This document shows positions 9,619 through 16,706 of a stretch of 35,962 nucleotides of DNA, piece by piece. The DNA is from Saprospiraceae bacterium (GTDB lineage: Bacteria > Bacteroidota > Bacteroidia > Chitinophagales > Saprospiraceae): assembly GCA_016715245.1 (NCBI GenBank), contig JADKAS010000023.1, forward strand, positions 5,001 through 40,962, in the 5' to 3' direction. Made by a program: the position numbers and the translations under genes. The notes below the pieces were generated by a model that searched no databases, had not been told where the DNA came from, and saw only the letters and a list, made by a program, of their open reading frames with translations. The number at the start of each line of letters is the position of its first letter. The first letter of the stretch is position 1.

Positions 9619-9638
9619 GTTATCGGACTATTGTAATT
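9619..9638. repeat. Right IS end: 15-bp terminal inverted repeat plus target duplication
   Basis: GTTATCGGACTATTG (9619-9633) is the exact reverse complement of the left end, followed by the TAATT duplication (9634-9638). Confidence 0.95.
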
Positions 9639-10067
9639 AAGTTACTAATAAAATTAAAATCCAAAAAAGATAAAAGTTCTACTACTACAGAAAGAGATAT
9701 ACTCAATTTACTCAATACAGAAGTTACCCTGCGTAGTAAGCGTGAACTGATTGAGAGATTTATTTCTGATAACCTACCTGACATCAAAGATGCTGATAAT
9801 ATCACAACTGAATTTGAAAACTTCTGGGATAAAGAAAAGCAAGTTGCATTTGACAAAATGGTCAAAGAAGAAAGCCTGTCATCTGAACGCACAGAAAAGC
9901 TGATCGAAGATTACCTATTTGCTGAAAGAACGCCCATGCGTGATGAAGTACTGGAACTGATTGAAGGAGAAAAACCAAGCCTACTGCAACGTAAAAAGTC
10001 CGGTGACAGGATATTGCAACGTATCATGGATTTTGTAGAGACGTTTATTAATGGGATGATGGGGTGA
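9639..10067 (+). pseudogene. hsdR: hsdR, C-terminal fragment downstream of the IS
   Basis: Continuation of the split restriction gene, in frame with the left fragment once the IS and one TAATT are removed. It reads KLLIKLKSKKDKSSTTTERD, ILNLLNTEVTLRSKRELIER, FISDNLPDIKDADNITTEFE, and ends FVETFINGMMG at the TGA at 10065-10067, a normal HsdR helical C-terminus. No further lesion is visible in this part. A reading frame that starts inside the IS and runs through here is an artefact of the junction. Confidence 0.88.
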
Positions 10068-10552
10068 GTTAAAGGGCGATTAATCTTTCCAAACCACGCT
10101 CAGAATAGACTTATTGCCTTGGTGGACGATACAGTATTCGTAGAAAAGTGAATCTTTAATAAAAGCTCAGTGTATAATTTTTGGTAATATTATAATGGCT
10201 GTGGGCTTTCATTTTGACCAATTCATTTTTAACTTGTGTATCATATAAATTGGTAAACTTAAGTAATTATTTTTTTATCCGGTTTTTATTTCACTGGATT
10301 TTAAGTAAAATTTTCCTTTTCTGATTTTAATTATATGGTGATTTATTATATATAATTATAAGCATAATACACTTTTGATGATAAATTGTGATAAAGATCA
10401 TAGTTTTTTGGTTTTAAATTTGTATCAGCTCTTCGAAAGTGATTATGATCATACACACTAAAAGCATTTGTCATAATATTGTCAAAATGTAACGGATATC
10501 TTTGCTGCATATTAGTAATATAAACCAATTTTTTCACATAAAAAATAATGTT
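10068..10552. other. AT-rich intergenic region, promoter side of the cytochrome module
   Basis: No gene seen. It is very AT-rich (for example around 10330-10375). It contains two TGA-N6-TCA motifs (listed separately) and a TAAATTTG box at 10415-10422 that fits the Bacteroidota -7 consensus TAnnTTTG. No well-placed -33 TTTG was found. Confidence 0.6.
10389..10451 (+). promoter_or_regulatory. Two Crp/Fnr-like TGA-N6-TCA motifs around a TAnnTTTG box
   Basis: TGA-TAAAGA-TCA at 10389-10400 and TGA-TTATGA-TCA at 10440-10451 flank a TAAATTTG candidate -7 element (10415-10422), ~100-165 bp upstream of the haem-protein start. The pattern suggests control by a Crp/Fnr-type regulator, but spacing to the putative start site is not the textbook class II distance. 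Confidence 0.4.
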
Positions 10553-11773
10553 ATGAACTTGCCTTTCAGAAAATTCCGAACTTTAGTGACCATCATGATA
10601 ATCATGGCCGCCATTTTGTATTTTCCCAATTGTACCAATGACAACCAAATCATTGAACCAGCATCATCATTAGTGAGTGGTAGAGATTTATTATCAGCAA
10701 AAATTACTACTGCACCTACTATAGATGGTGTAGTAGATGCGATGTGGGCAAACAGTCCAAAACTTGAATTCAGCACATCAGTGCCTGAAGTAACCGGAGA
10801 TGTATTCAGAGGGTATACTGCAAACATAATTCCTTCGGTTACTTTACGTTCTGCATATGATGATGCCAATATTTATTTTTTGGCAGAATGGGTAGACCCT
10901 ACCAAATCATTATCCAGATCACCCTGGTATTTTGACCCTGCTACAAAAAAATGGGCACAAGAGAGTGGTACTTTTGCTTTTGGTGCTACTGGAGGAGTGA
11001 CCAGACTACCTTATTACGAAGACAAAATGTCTATGTTGTGGAACATAAATAATTCTGTCAATGGTTGGAATAGTGCTACTTGCTTTAAATCTTGTCATAC
11101 AGGCTTACCAGCTGCTGACGGCTCAAGTCGCCACTTTACTAACTTTGCAACTGAAAAAATAGATATGTGGCATTGGAAATCTGTTAGGGGTGGAGTAAAT
11201 GCCGGAAATCAAATACATGACCAATACCAAAATAATGCTTATCCTAATGGAAGAAAATCTGACGCCGGAGTAGATGTATATCAGAATAATTCTCAAACTT
11301 TAGTAATCACTGGTTCATCTCCTGAAATAAAGGTTTCTGTCCCTAAATATGTTGTTCCTGGAAGAACTGACAACCACGGATGGATTATGAACTCAGAGTT
11401 TACCGCTGGTAGTGCAAAATTGGTGACTGCAGTATCAGAAACGGGAATATTAACACTTAACGATGGCACAACAATAGATCCAAATGTAGATACTGGTTAT
11501 TTGAGAGTTGGTGCAAATGTAGGAGCAAAAGCAATAGCCGGGGTTACACTAAATGATGCATACACAGGAAGTATGGGGGATATTCCATGCAAAGCTGTTT
11601 GGGCCAATGGCGTTTGGACGCTTGAATTCAAAAGAGCATTGAAAACCAGTGATGCTGAAAATGACATTGATTTTACTTCCTTGCAAGATCAATATTTTGG
11701 ATTTGCAATATTTGAAAATGCACAAATTGCCCATTCAATTAAGGCTAATTTGAAACTTATTTTTGATAAATAG
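10553..11773 (+). CDS. Lipoprotein with ethylbenzene-dehydrogenase-like haem-binding domain
   Basis: 406 residues from ATG 10553; the frame is open upstream but lacks a better start. N-terminal hydrophobic segment with a possible lipobox (ILYFPNC, C27). The body resembles the cytochrome c-552/DMSO reductase-like haem-binding fold (EB_dh family): TIDGVVDAMWANSP, SVTLRSAYDDANIYFLAEWV, EDKMSMLWNINNSV, and the late FGFAIFENAQIAHSI. Residues 177-182 read CFKSCH, a C-X3-CH motif in the place where relatives carry a c-type haem attachment. In the family such proteins carry haem on the periplasmic side of respiratory chains. It is the first gene of a plus-strand group with two more cytochromes and a barrel. 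Function is by fold only. Confidence 0.72.
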   Translation: MNLPFRKFRTLVTIMIIMAAILYFPNCTNDNQIIEPASSLVSGRDLLSAKITTAPTIDGVVDAMWANSPKLEFSTSVPEVTGDVFRGYTANIIPSVTLRSAYDDANIYFLAEWVDPTKSLSRSPWYFDPATKKWAQESGTFAFGATGGVTRLPYYEDKMSMLWNINNSVNGWNSATCFKSCHTGLPAADGSSRHFTNFATEKIDMWHWKSVRGGVNAGNQIHDQYQNNAYPNGRKSDAGVDVYQNNSQTLVITGSSPEIKVSVPKYVVPGRTDNHGWIMNSEFTAGSAKLVTAVSETGILTLNDGTTIDPNVDTGYLRVGANVGAKAIAGVTLNDAYTGSMGDIPCKAVWANGVWTLEFKRALKTSDAENDIDFTSLQDQYFGFAIFENAQIAHSIKANLKLIFDK

Positions 11774-11824
11774 ATTCAATTGAACAAATTTAGTATAAGG
11801 ATTCTATTAATTTATTTTAAAAAT

Positions 11825-12223
11825 ATGGTCATGTCAAATTCAAAAATTCAAGTCATCTTTCTTGCACTAATATTTGGATTGATTTCTTTTGCAGGTTGTT
11901 ATTATGACAATAGCATCGTTAACGATAATGAAGAATTTAGTGGGGATGTAAGTTTTAATGATGACATTATGGTAATCTTTAATAAAGATTGCAATACATC
12001 AGGTTGCCATAATACTGGTGGTATTAAACCTGACCTTTCTCCGTCATCTGCTTATAATTCTTTGATAAATGGAAATTATTTAAATAATGGTAACCCGGAA
12101 GAAAGTGAATTATATCAGTGGATGAAAGGTAATAAGTCAATTCCTATGCCGGTTTCAGGTCCAAATATTTCTTACAATGCCAAAGTTTTGGCCTGGATCA
12201 AACAAGGTTCATTAAATAATTAA
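11825..12223 (+). CDS. Small cytochrome-like lipoprotein with an atypical C-X4-CH motif
   Basis: About 130 residues. The start is ATG 11825 or 11831. Signal peptide IQVIFLALIFGLISFAGC with a good lipobox (SFAGC). The mature part has FNDDIMVIFNKDCNTSGCHN (residues ~44-63 from 11825): a C-X4-C-H motif of a kind seen in Bacteroidota lipoproteins related to Planctomycete-type cytochrome c domains. Later YQWMKGNKSIPMPVSG may supply a distal Met ligand. It probably binds one haem and shuttles electrons at the outer membrane or in the periplasm. It sits 51 bp after the haem-protein gene and 12 bp before the barrel gene, so co-transcription is likely. Confidence 0.68.
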   Translation: MVMSNSKIQVIFLALIFGLISFAGCYYDNSIVNDNEEFSGDVSFNDDIMVIFNKDCNTSGCHNTGGIKPDLSPSSAYNSLINGNYLNNGNPEESELYQWMKGNKSIPMPVSGPNISYNAKVLAWIKQGSLNN

Positions 12224-12235
12224 AAAGTTTAAATC

Positions 12236-13213
12236 ATGTCAATTAAAAATAATTTTAAAATTAATACCAGCATTTTCTTAATAATCTTTTCTATTTCCTT
12301 TGTTTCTATTGGATATGGACAAGAAAACGAAGAAGAAGTTGTACAAACACTTGCTATTAAAAGCCGAGGATTACAAAGAGTCGGAAATACTTTTGAAAGT
12401 ATTTGGCTTATTGACAATCAAACAGTACACGTTCCGTTGCGAAGAACATTTGAGTTTGATATTTTACATCGCTTCGGAACAATCAAAAATGGGTACAGCG
12501 ACTTTTTAGGTCTTTATGCACCATCTAATATCCGGATTGGATTTGGATATACCCCTATTAACAGATTAATGATTGGGTTTGGATTTACAAAAGACCGACT
12601 TCTTTGGGACTTCAATTGGAAATATGCGTTCCTTAAGGAAAACAGTGAAAAAGGAATGCCGGTCAGTGTTACCTATTTTGGAAATGTGGGTGTTGATACA
12701 AGAAAAAAGGAAAATTTTATTAACAGTACCGACAGGTATAGTTTTTTCCACCAGTTGATGATAGCCAAAAAACTTTCAAGGGATTTATCAATTCAGGGTT
12801 CTCTTAACTTATCACATTTTAATGCAGTGCCAGGTTACATAAATTCTGATGGTAATCAGGTAGGAAAGCTTAAAAATGACCATTTTTCTTTTAGTGTTTT
12901 AGGCAGATATAAAATTTCAGATGCATTTGCCTTTATTGGAAATTATGACCAGCCAATCACTAAGCATGTTACAAATAATCCAAATCCTAATGTAAGTTTT
13001 GGGGTAGAATTAGCAACTCCATTACACGCATTTCAGGTTTTTCTTGGGAATTATAAATGGATAGTACCACAATACAACAATGTATTAAATCAAAACGACT
13101 ATACCGATGGTGCTTTTTTAATAGGATTTAATATAACCAGGCTTTTGGATGCAAAAGAAGAAAGTTTAGGAGATATGATGTTTAAAAGAAAACAAAAGGA
13201 AGAGCACAAATAA
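12236..13213 (+). CDS. DUF5777-type outer-membrane beta-barrel protein
   Basis: Intact, 325 residues. Signal peptide to about residue 28 (FSISFVSIGYGQ). The mature protein alternates polar and aromatic residues in ~10-residue strands with the family-like segments RRTFEFDILHRFGTIKNG, NIRIGFGYTPINRLMIGFGF and WDFNWKYAFLKEN, ending in strands HAFQVFLGNYK and GAFLIGFNITR. DUF5777 members are barrels of unknown function often found near c-type cytochromes (recalled, not checked). Here it lies between a lipoprotein cytochrome and a soluble cytochrome c on the same strand, so a haem-protein partner or conduit role is plausible but inferred. Confidence 0.75.
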   Translation: MSIKNNFKINTSIFLIIFSISFVSIGYGQENEEEVVQTLAIKSRGLQRVGNTFESIWLIDNQTVHVPLRRTFEFDILHRFGTIKNGYSDFLGLYAPSNIRIGFGYTPINRLMIGFGFTKDRLLWDFNWKYAFLKENSEKGMPVSVTYFGNVGVDTRKKENFINSTDRYSFFHQLMIAKKLSRDLSIQGSLNLSHFNAVPGYINSDGNQVGKLKNDHFSFSVLGRYKISDAFAFIGNYDQPITKHVTNNPNPNVSFGVELATPLHAFQVFLGNYKWIVPQYNNVLNQNDYTDGAFLIGFNITRLLDAKEESLGDMMFKRKQKEEHK

Positions 13214-13245
13214 TAAGATTATTGGATTAGAATATTGTTTAAAGA

Positions 13246-13276
13246 TGAGGTTGAAAAGTACGACCTCACTCTTTTA
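13246..13276 (+). terminator. Weak stem-loop after the barrel gene
   Basis: TGAGGT (13246-13251) and ACCTCA (13263-13268) form a 6-bp stem followed by CTCTTTTA. At best a partial terminator between the barrel and the cytochrome c gene. Confidence 0.3.
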
Positions 13277-13325
13277 GAATGAAGTATTTTCCATAGGGTG
13301 GTTTAAAATATTTCTGCCCTGAATA

Positions 13326-13728
13326 CTGATTCAATATTTTGGTCTGTTATTCAGTATAGCCTTATTGTATTCATTTACAAATATATCTGTTGCAGGTGAC
13401 CCTTGGAAGGCTCCGGATAAATACCTTAAAATGAAGAATCCGGAAAAAGCAGATACAGCATCTATCGCTGCAGGTAAAGTTTTGTATAACAAACATTGCG
13501 CTTCATGCCATGGTAAAAAGGATTTGGGTGATGGTATCAAGGCAGCTCAATTCGACGCAAGTCCGGGTAATTTTACTGAGAAGTCTTTTTCCATTCAGCG
13601 AGATGCTTCACTTTTTTACAAAACATTGGAAGGAAGAGACGATATGCCTTCCTGCAAAAAAAAAGGAGATTCCGGATGAAGAAGGTGTCTGGTGTGTAGT
13701 GAATTCCATGCTAACTTTGGCAATTTAA
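13326..13728 (+). CDS. Exported mono-haem cytochrome c, start unclear and one frame slip near the end
   Basis: Signal-like segment IQYFGLLFSIALLYSFTNIS, then VAGDPWKAPDKYLKMKNPEK, AGKVLYNKHCASCHGKKDLG (canonical CXXCH: CASCH), GNFTEKSFSIQRDASLFYKT and LEGRDDMPS with the likely axial Met. At 13657-13665 a nine-A run causes a slip; the true end reads IPDEEGVWCVVNSMLTLAI and stops at 13728. No ATG exists in frame after the TGA at 13320. CTG 13326 is the first plausible initiator, or the start is hidden by another indel. Class I cytochrome c, ~130 residues, likely periplasmic. The strong terminator behind it closes the module. Confidence 0.75.
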
Positions 13729-13773
13729 AAATTTTCTATATAATAGGAATCATATTATGTTTTTGTTGTTAGG

Positions 13774-13807
13774 GTTGTATTCAATGTCAATTGAATACAA
13801 CTTTTTT
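13774..13807 (+). terminator. Strong Rho-independent terminator of the cytochrome module
   Basis: Perfect 12-bp stem GTTGTATTCAAT / ATTGAATACAAC with a GTCA loop, followed by TTTTTT. It lies 45 bp after the cytochrome c stop. Confidence 0.9.
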
Positions 13808-14044
13808 ATTAACATTTCAATAGTTAAGTATTTAAGCCCACAGACGAGATTAATTTCACAATGCGACAAAGTTTCCAACAATACATCAAAACGCTCTCAG
13901 AATCCACCTAATAGCCCCAGAAGCAACCTTGCGCTACTGATTTCATATTTCAAAATTCATTTGTCTCCGGTCGCCGCCCCCCGGTGCGAGACGTCCCGTG
14001 TCTTTTTTTGTTTTTCCGAAATTTTTTAATTTTTTTTTCACGCT
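13808..14044. other. Gene-free region with a local GC-rich patch
   Basis: No gene supported. Positions ~13965-14003 form a GC-rich island (CGGTCGCCGCCCCCCGG) in otherwise AT-rich DNA, followed by GAGACGTCCCGTGTC and a T-rich run that could act as a weak terminator on the plus strand. It borders the repeat array that follows. Confidence 0.5.
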
Positions 14045-14080
14045 TAGTCTTAATAGTCTTATAGTCTTTATATAGTCTTA
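14045..14080 (+). repeat. Four short direct repeats of TAGTCTTA
   Basis: TAGTCTTA or TAGTCTTT starts at 14045, 14054, 14062 and 14073, in an AT-rich stretch directly upstream of the 21-bp array. This could be an AT-rich unwinding element next to iterons (inference). Confidence 0.75.
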
Positions 14081-14100
14081 TATACACTGATCGCCTCAAT

Positions 14101-14240
14101 TCCTTTAAACGTACCGACCATGTACGTTTAAAGGACGAGCATGTACGTTTCGAGAATGACCATGTACGTTTAAAGGACGAGCATGACTGCGAGACAGTCC
14201 ACGATGGTACGTTTGGCGGACTGGTGACGATCTACGTTTT
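14101..14240 (+). repeat. Iteron-like array with 21-bp period
   Basis: The core TGTACGTTT starts at 14121, 14142 and 14163, exactly 21 bp (two helical turns) apart. A degenerate unit follows at 14184 (TGACTGCGAG), then TGGTACGTTT at 14205 and TCTACGTTTT at 14231. A 28-bp segment is repeated exactly (14116-14143 and 14158-14185). An inverted copy of the unit (CCTTTAAACGTAC) lies at 14102-14114. Same-face spacing implies cooperative binding of one protein, as in iteron origins or operator arrays. The nearest candidate binders are the genes at 14922 and 15223. Confidence 0.85.
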
Positions 14241-14921
14241 TTCCTGGTTTTTTATACGTAGTTCAATTTATTGAAAAAAGAATGTTAATTATTCCACAGT
14301 ATCACCTAAAGCCGGTGTGGCTCTTACTTTTTGCATTGCCAAAAAAGTAAGCAAAAACGCTAGGCCAAAAAAAGGCGATTGCTGAAGCACCGTTCTTTCC
14401 CGAATCTACATGCTTTTCATTTCGCATTTTATTTCTAATTCCTTGTTTTAACTGATTAATATGCGAAATGCGCAATTCCGATTCTTCAATCACTATCGCT
14501 GGTTTTTGGCCGGGTCTGTTCAATATCTAAATTTTTATCCTTTAATATGAAATGTTTAACCATCGATTTTGTAGAACCTGTCCTTTGAAAAATAAAGTTT
14601 CTTTTACTTGGACAATTATCGTTCACTAACAAAATATGATTCTGAAAAAAATACCACCTTGTGTGGAAAAATTCTGTTTGAGCCAAAAAGTGTTAAAATT
14701 TCAATTATTTTTAGAAAAAAGTCGCACTCATAAATTAAATCTATTTTCAACATAAGTTATTGATAATCTATTAAATGTGCAATATTTATTGATATTTCCT
14801 ATGGTATAATTGGTCCGGGCCATCCATAAAAAGTGAAAAAAAATGAACACCACTGGTGTTCTACTTGTGTTCGAAATATTTCGGATACCCACACCTTTGC
14901 TGCAACAAAATCATATACATC
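14241..14921. other. Gene-free region between iteron-like array and HTH gene
   Basis: No credible gene. Short minus-strand frames (for example 14302-14523 and 14486-14686) lack any recognisable domain and overlap each other. A segment near 14315-14375 (CTTACTTTTTGCATTGCC, CAAAAAAGTAAGC) is itself an imperfect inverted repeat (CTTACTTTTT / AAAAAAGTAAG) and may be a dispersed element. Confidence 0.5.
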
Positions 14922-15208
14922 ATGCCAGCAAATATCATCACCACAGACGACCTCAGGGAGTTCAAAACAGAGCTGATTGAACAGCTCAAAGATCTCATCA
15001 GCACACCCCGGGGACCGCCGGTCAAAAACGATTTTTAAAAACGTCAGAATTGCAGGAAGCTCTGGGTCTTTCGGCATCCACTATTCATCAGCTTCGTATC
15101 ATGCGAATCCTTCCATACACCAAGGTCAATGGTGTCATTTTTTTTGACTGGGAGGACATTGTCGTCATGATGCAGAAAAATAAAAAAATTGCCAAACCAA
15201 AAGTCTGA
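14922..15208 (+). CDS. Small HTH DNA-binding protein (MerR/excisionase-like), one frame slip
   Basis: ATG 14922: MPANIITTDDLREFKTELIE, QLKDLISTPRGPPVKNDF; a slip in the T/A run at ~15035-15040 connects to LKTSELQEALGLSASTIHQL, RIMRILPYTKVNGVIFFDWE and DIVVMMQKNKKIAKPKV. The second half is the compact winged HTH of the helix_turn_helix_17/MerR type (ELQEALGLSASTIHQLR as recognition helices, then a wing). Total ~95 residues. Such proteins are common at the head of mobile-element modules in Bacteroidota. It lies 14 bp upstream of the next gene and is a candidate binder of the 21-bp array. Confidence 0.7.
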
Positions 15209-15222
15209 AATACTTCAATATC

Positions 15223-15921
15223 ATGACCATGCAAGCAAATCAGGGAATGGGGGTAAACTTCTTCCGTCATCAGGAATTATTTTATGATCTCGTAGTATCC
15301 AGTGATGCCATCCACTTTACACAAATTGCCATTTACCAGGCTATGTTCAGATTTTGGAATCATCAGTTTTTTCAGAACCCGGTGCAATTGGACAGAGACA
15401 GCATGATGATCCTGGCAGGTATCAAATCCAGATCAACTTTTTACAGAGTACTGGGAGAATTGAATGACATGGATCTGCTCAGGTATTATCCATCCAGATC
15501 AGTGTATGAGAAAAGTTATTTGTGTTTTTCGACGTTCGGTTTGTTTGAAAAAGACATTAAAATAACCGTATGGGGACTGGTAGAGCCGAAGATACCCGGG
15601 CAATCCAAGAGTGGAGAAAGTGGCGTAAAAACGATAGAAAAAATAAAGCTGTACAACGGAAGGTATCAGCTGGAAAAGGTCAAAGAGCTGACCGTAAAAA
15701 AGAAACTCGAAATATTGCCATCCATTGCATTCAATAGCAAAAATAATGGTGCCGCCAATAGTCATCAAAATGAATCGGAAAATCTGTTTGGAACCCATTT
15801 TAAATCATCTTCAAAATATTATCCTAATGGAAATTATCAAAAATCAGAACCTAAAAACGGTGGTCTCCGGCCACCAGGAATCCCGCTCCATCCTGACCCC
15901 GATTACACAAAACCGCTTTGA
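15223..15921 (+). CDS. Putative replication initiator-like protein (winged-helix N-terminus)
   Basis: 232 residues, intact. No named family is certain. Residues ~30-110 look like a winged-helix fold: IHFTQIAIYQAMFRFWNHQF, LDRDSMMILAGIKSRSTFYR, VLGELNDMDLLRYYPSRSVY, the pattern of phage and plasmid initiators or DnaD-like N-domains, where a recognition helix (SRSTFYRVLGEL) follows. The C-terminal ~100 residues are low-complexity and basic, ending in a proline-rich tail LRPPGIPLHPDPDYTKPL, consistent with a flexible linker to a loader. The gene stop is 1 bp before the DnaC-like start. Initiator-plus-loader organisation is inferred from this neighbour. Confidence 0.5.
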   Translation: MTMQANQGMGVNFFRHQELFYDLVVSSDAIHFTQIAIYQAMFRFWNHQFFQNPVQLDRDSMMILAGIKSRSTFYRVLGELNDMDLLRYYPSRSVYEKSYLCFSTFGLFEKDIKITVWGLVEPKIPGQSKSGESGVKTIEKIKLYNGRYQLEKVKELTVKKKLEILPSIAFNSKNNGAANSHQNESENLFGTHFKSSSKYYPNGNYQKSEPKNGGLRPPGIPLHPDPDYTKPL

Positions 15922-15922
15922 C

Positions 15923-16531
15923 ATGGATCAATTCACCAAATGGATGCAGGATCATGGCAAATTGATGTATGGTAGCCACTTTTTGCTGTATAGCGAAGAT
16001 ACCGAAGTGTTGGCCAAACTGTATGCATACATCTCCGGAGACGTAAAAATGTGTAGTAAGTATTCACTTGACCTGAATAAGGGGATTTTTCTGGTTGGTG
16101 GTGTGGGAGTAGGCAAGACCGTTTTTATGATGATCCTGCGACAGCTGTTACCCTTAAAGGATAGATATGCAGTAAAACCTTGTCAACAAATAGCACTGGA
16201 GTATATTGATCAGGGTACAAATGTCCTTATGCGTTATGGCCGAAACTATGTGGATAATGTAGATATCAATACGATCAACAGGGCTTATTGTTTTGACGAT
16301 CTCGGAGCTGAAGAAGCGACTAAACACTATGGCAATGATGCCAATGTTATGGCGCAGATCATACAAATGAGATACAATCTATTTCAGAACAGGAAGGTGT
16401 TGACCCACTTTACCTCCAATCTTATTTCAGATCAGATTGATGTGCATTATGGCACCAGGGTAAGGAGCCGACTGAGAGAGATGTGTAATTGGATAGAGTT
16501 TTCTGACAAGTCATCAGACAAACGAATATAA
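15923..16531 (+). CDS. DnaC/IstB-like AAA+ ATPase, putative helicase loader
   Basis: 202 residues from ATG 15923, almost abutting the previous gene. The frame is open upstream, but that part is only an overlap. Walker A GGVGVGKT (residues 59-66), Walker B AYCFDDLG (121-128), sensor-1-like THFTSNL (161-167) and an arginine-rich box YGTRVRSRLREM (176-187) follow the DnaC/DnaI/IstB order. In phages and plasmids such proteins load the replicative helicase at the origin; IstB-type homologues instead assist transposition. No IstA-like transposase is nearby, so the loader reading is preferred. Confidence 0.8.
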   Translation: MDQFTKWMQDHGKLMYGSHFLLYSEDTEVLAKLYAYISGDVKMCSKYSLDLNKGIFLVGGVGVGKTVFMMILRQLLPLKDRYAVKPCQQIALEYIDQGTNVLMRYGRNYVDNVDINTINRAYCFDDLGAEEATKHYGNDANVMAQIIQMRYNLFQNRKVLTHFTSNLISDQIDVHYGTRVRSRLREMCNWIEFSDKSSDKRI

Positions 16532-16622
16532 TTTTTTGCATGGCATTTTATTCTGTTGGTTTTTTTCGTCTTCGCCCCTATAAGTGGGCAAATCTATGCT
16601 GAAAGCAGCATGATTTTGAGCA

Positions 16623-16655
16623 GCAGCTCCGGCGCCCGTCGGGGCTGCTTTTATT
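16623..16655 (+). terminator. Rho-independent terminator after the DnaC-like gene
   Basis: GCAGCTCC (16623-16630) pairs with GGGGCTGC (16641-16648) with one G-U pair, followed by TTTTATTTATT. It separates the replication-like module from the endonuclease gene. Confidence 0.75.
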
Positions 16656-16706
16656 TATTACTCACCCTAACCTTTTCTTGAAAGAGAGGGAATTAAACAA
16701 GTCAAA

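Larger units (their letters stand above)
8274..9633 (-). mobile_element. Complete IS4-family insertion sequence, 1360 bp
   Basis: Bounded by perfect 15-bp terminal inverted repeats (8274-8288 and 9619-9633) and flanked by TAATT on both sides. Removing the element and one TAATT restores an in-frame hsdR junction (NVTYIIKLLIKLKSK). One transposase gene runs opposite to hsdR. The perfect ends, perfect duplication and open transposase frame point to a recent insertion that may still be active. Family placement rests on the transposase YREK signature; the subgroup is not determined. Confidence 0.95.

Noticed and set aside
9540..10067. A 175-codon plus-strand frame starting inside the IS and running into hsdR
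   Set aside because: The first third is IS right-end sequence; the real frame is the hsdR continuation after TAATT.
13757..14029. 90-codon plus-strand frame after the cytochrome module
   Set aside because: It starts just before and runs through a strong terminator and a GC-rich non-coding patch, with no domain.
14045..14240. Possible CRISPR array
   Set aside because: Units are 21 bp without unique spacers of constant length and no cas genes are nearby; spacing fits iterons.
14302..14686. Overlapping minus-strand frames upstream of the HTH gene
   Set aside because: No domain, low-complexity composition, mutual overlap; treated as non-coding.
15725..15922. Upstream extension of the DnaC-like gene
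   Set aside because: The frame is open but overlaps the preceding gene entirely and the extension has no homologous look; the ATG at 15923 fits the gene junction.
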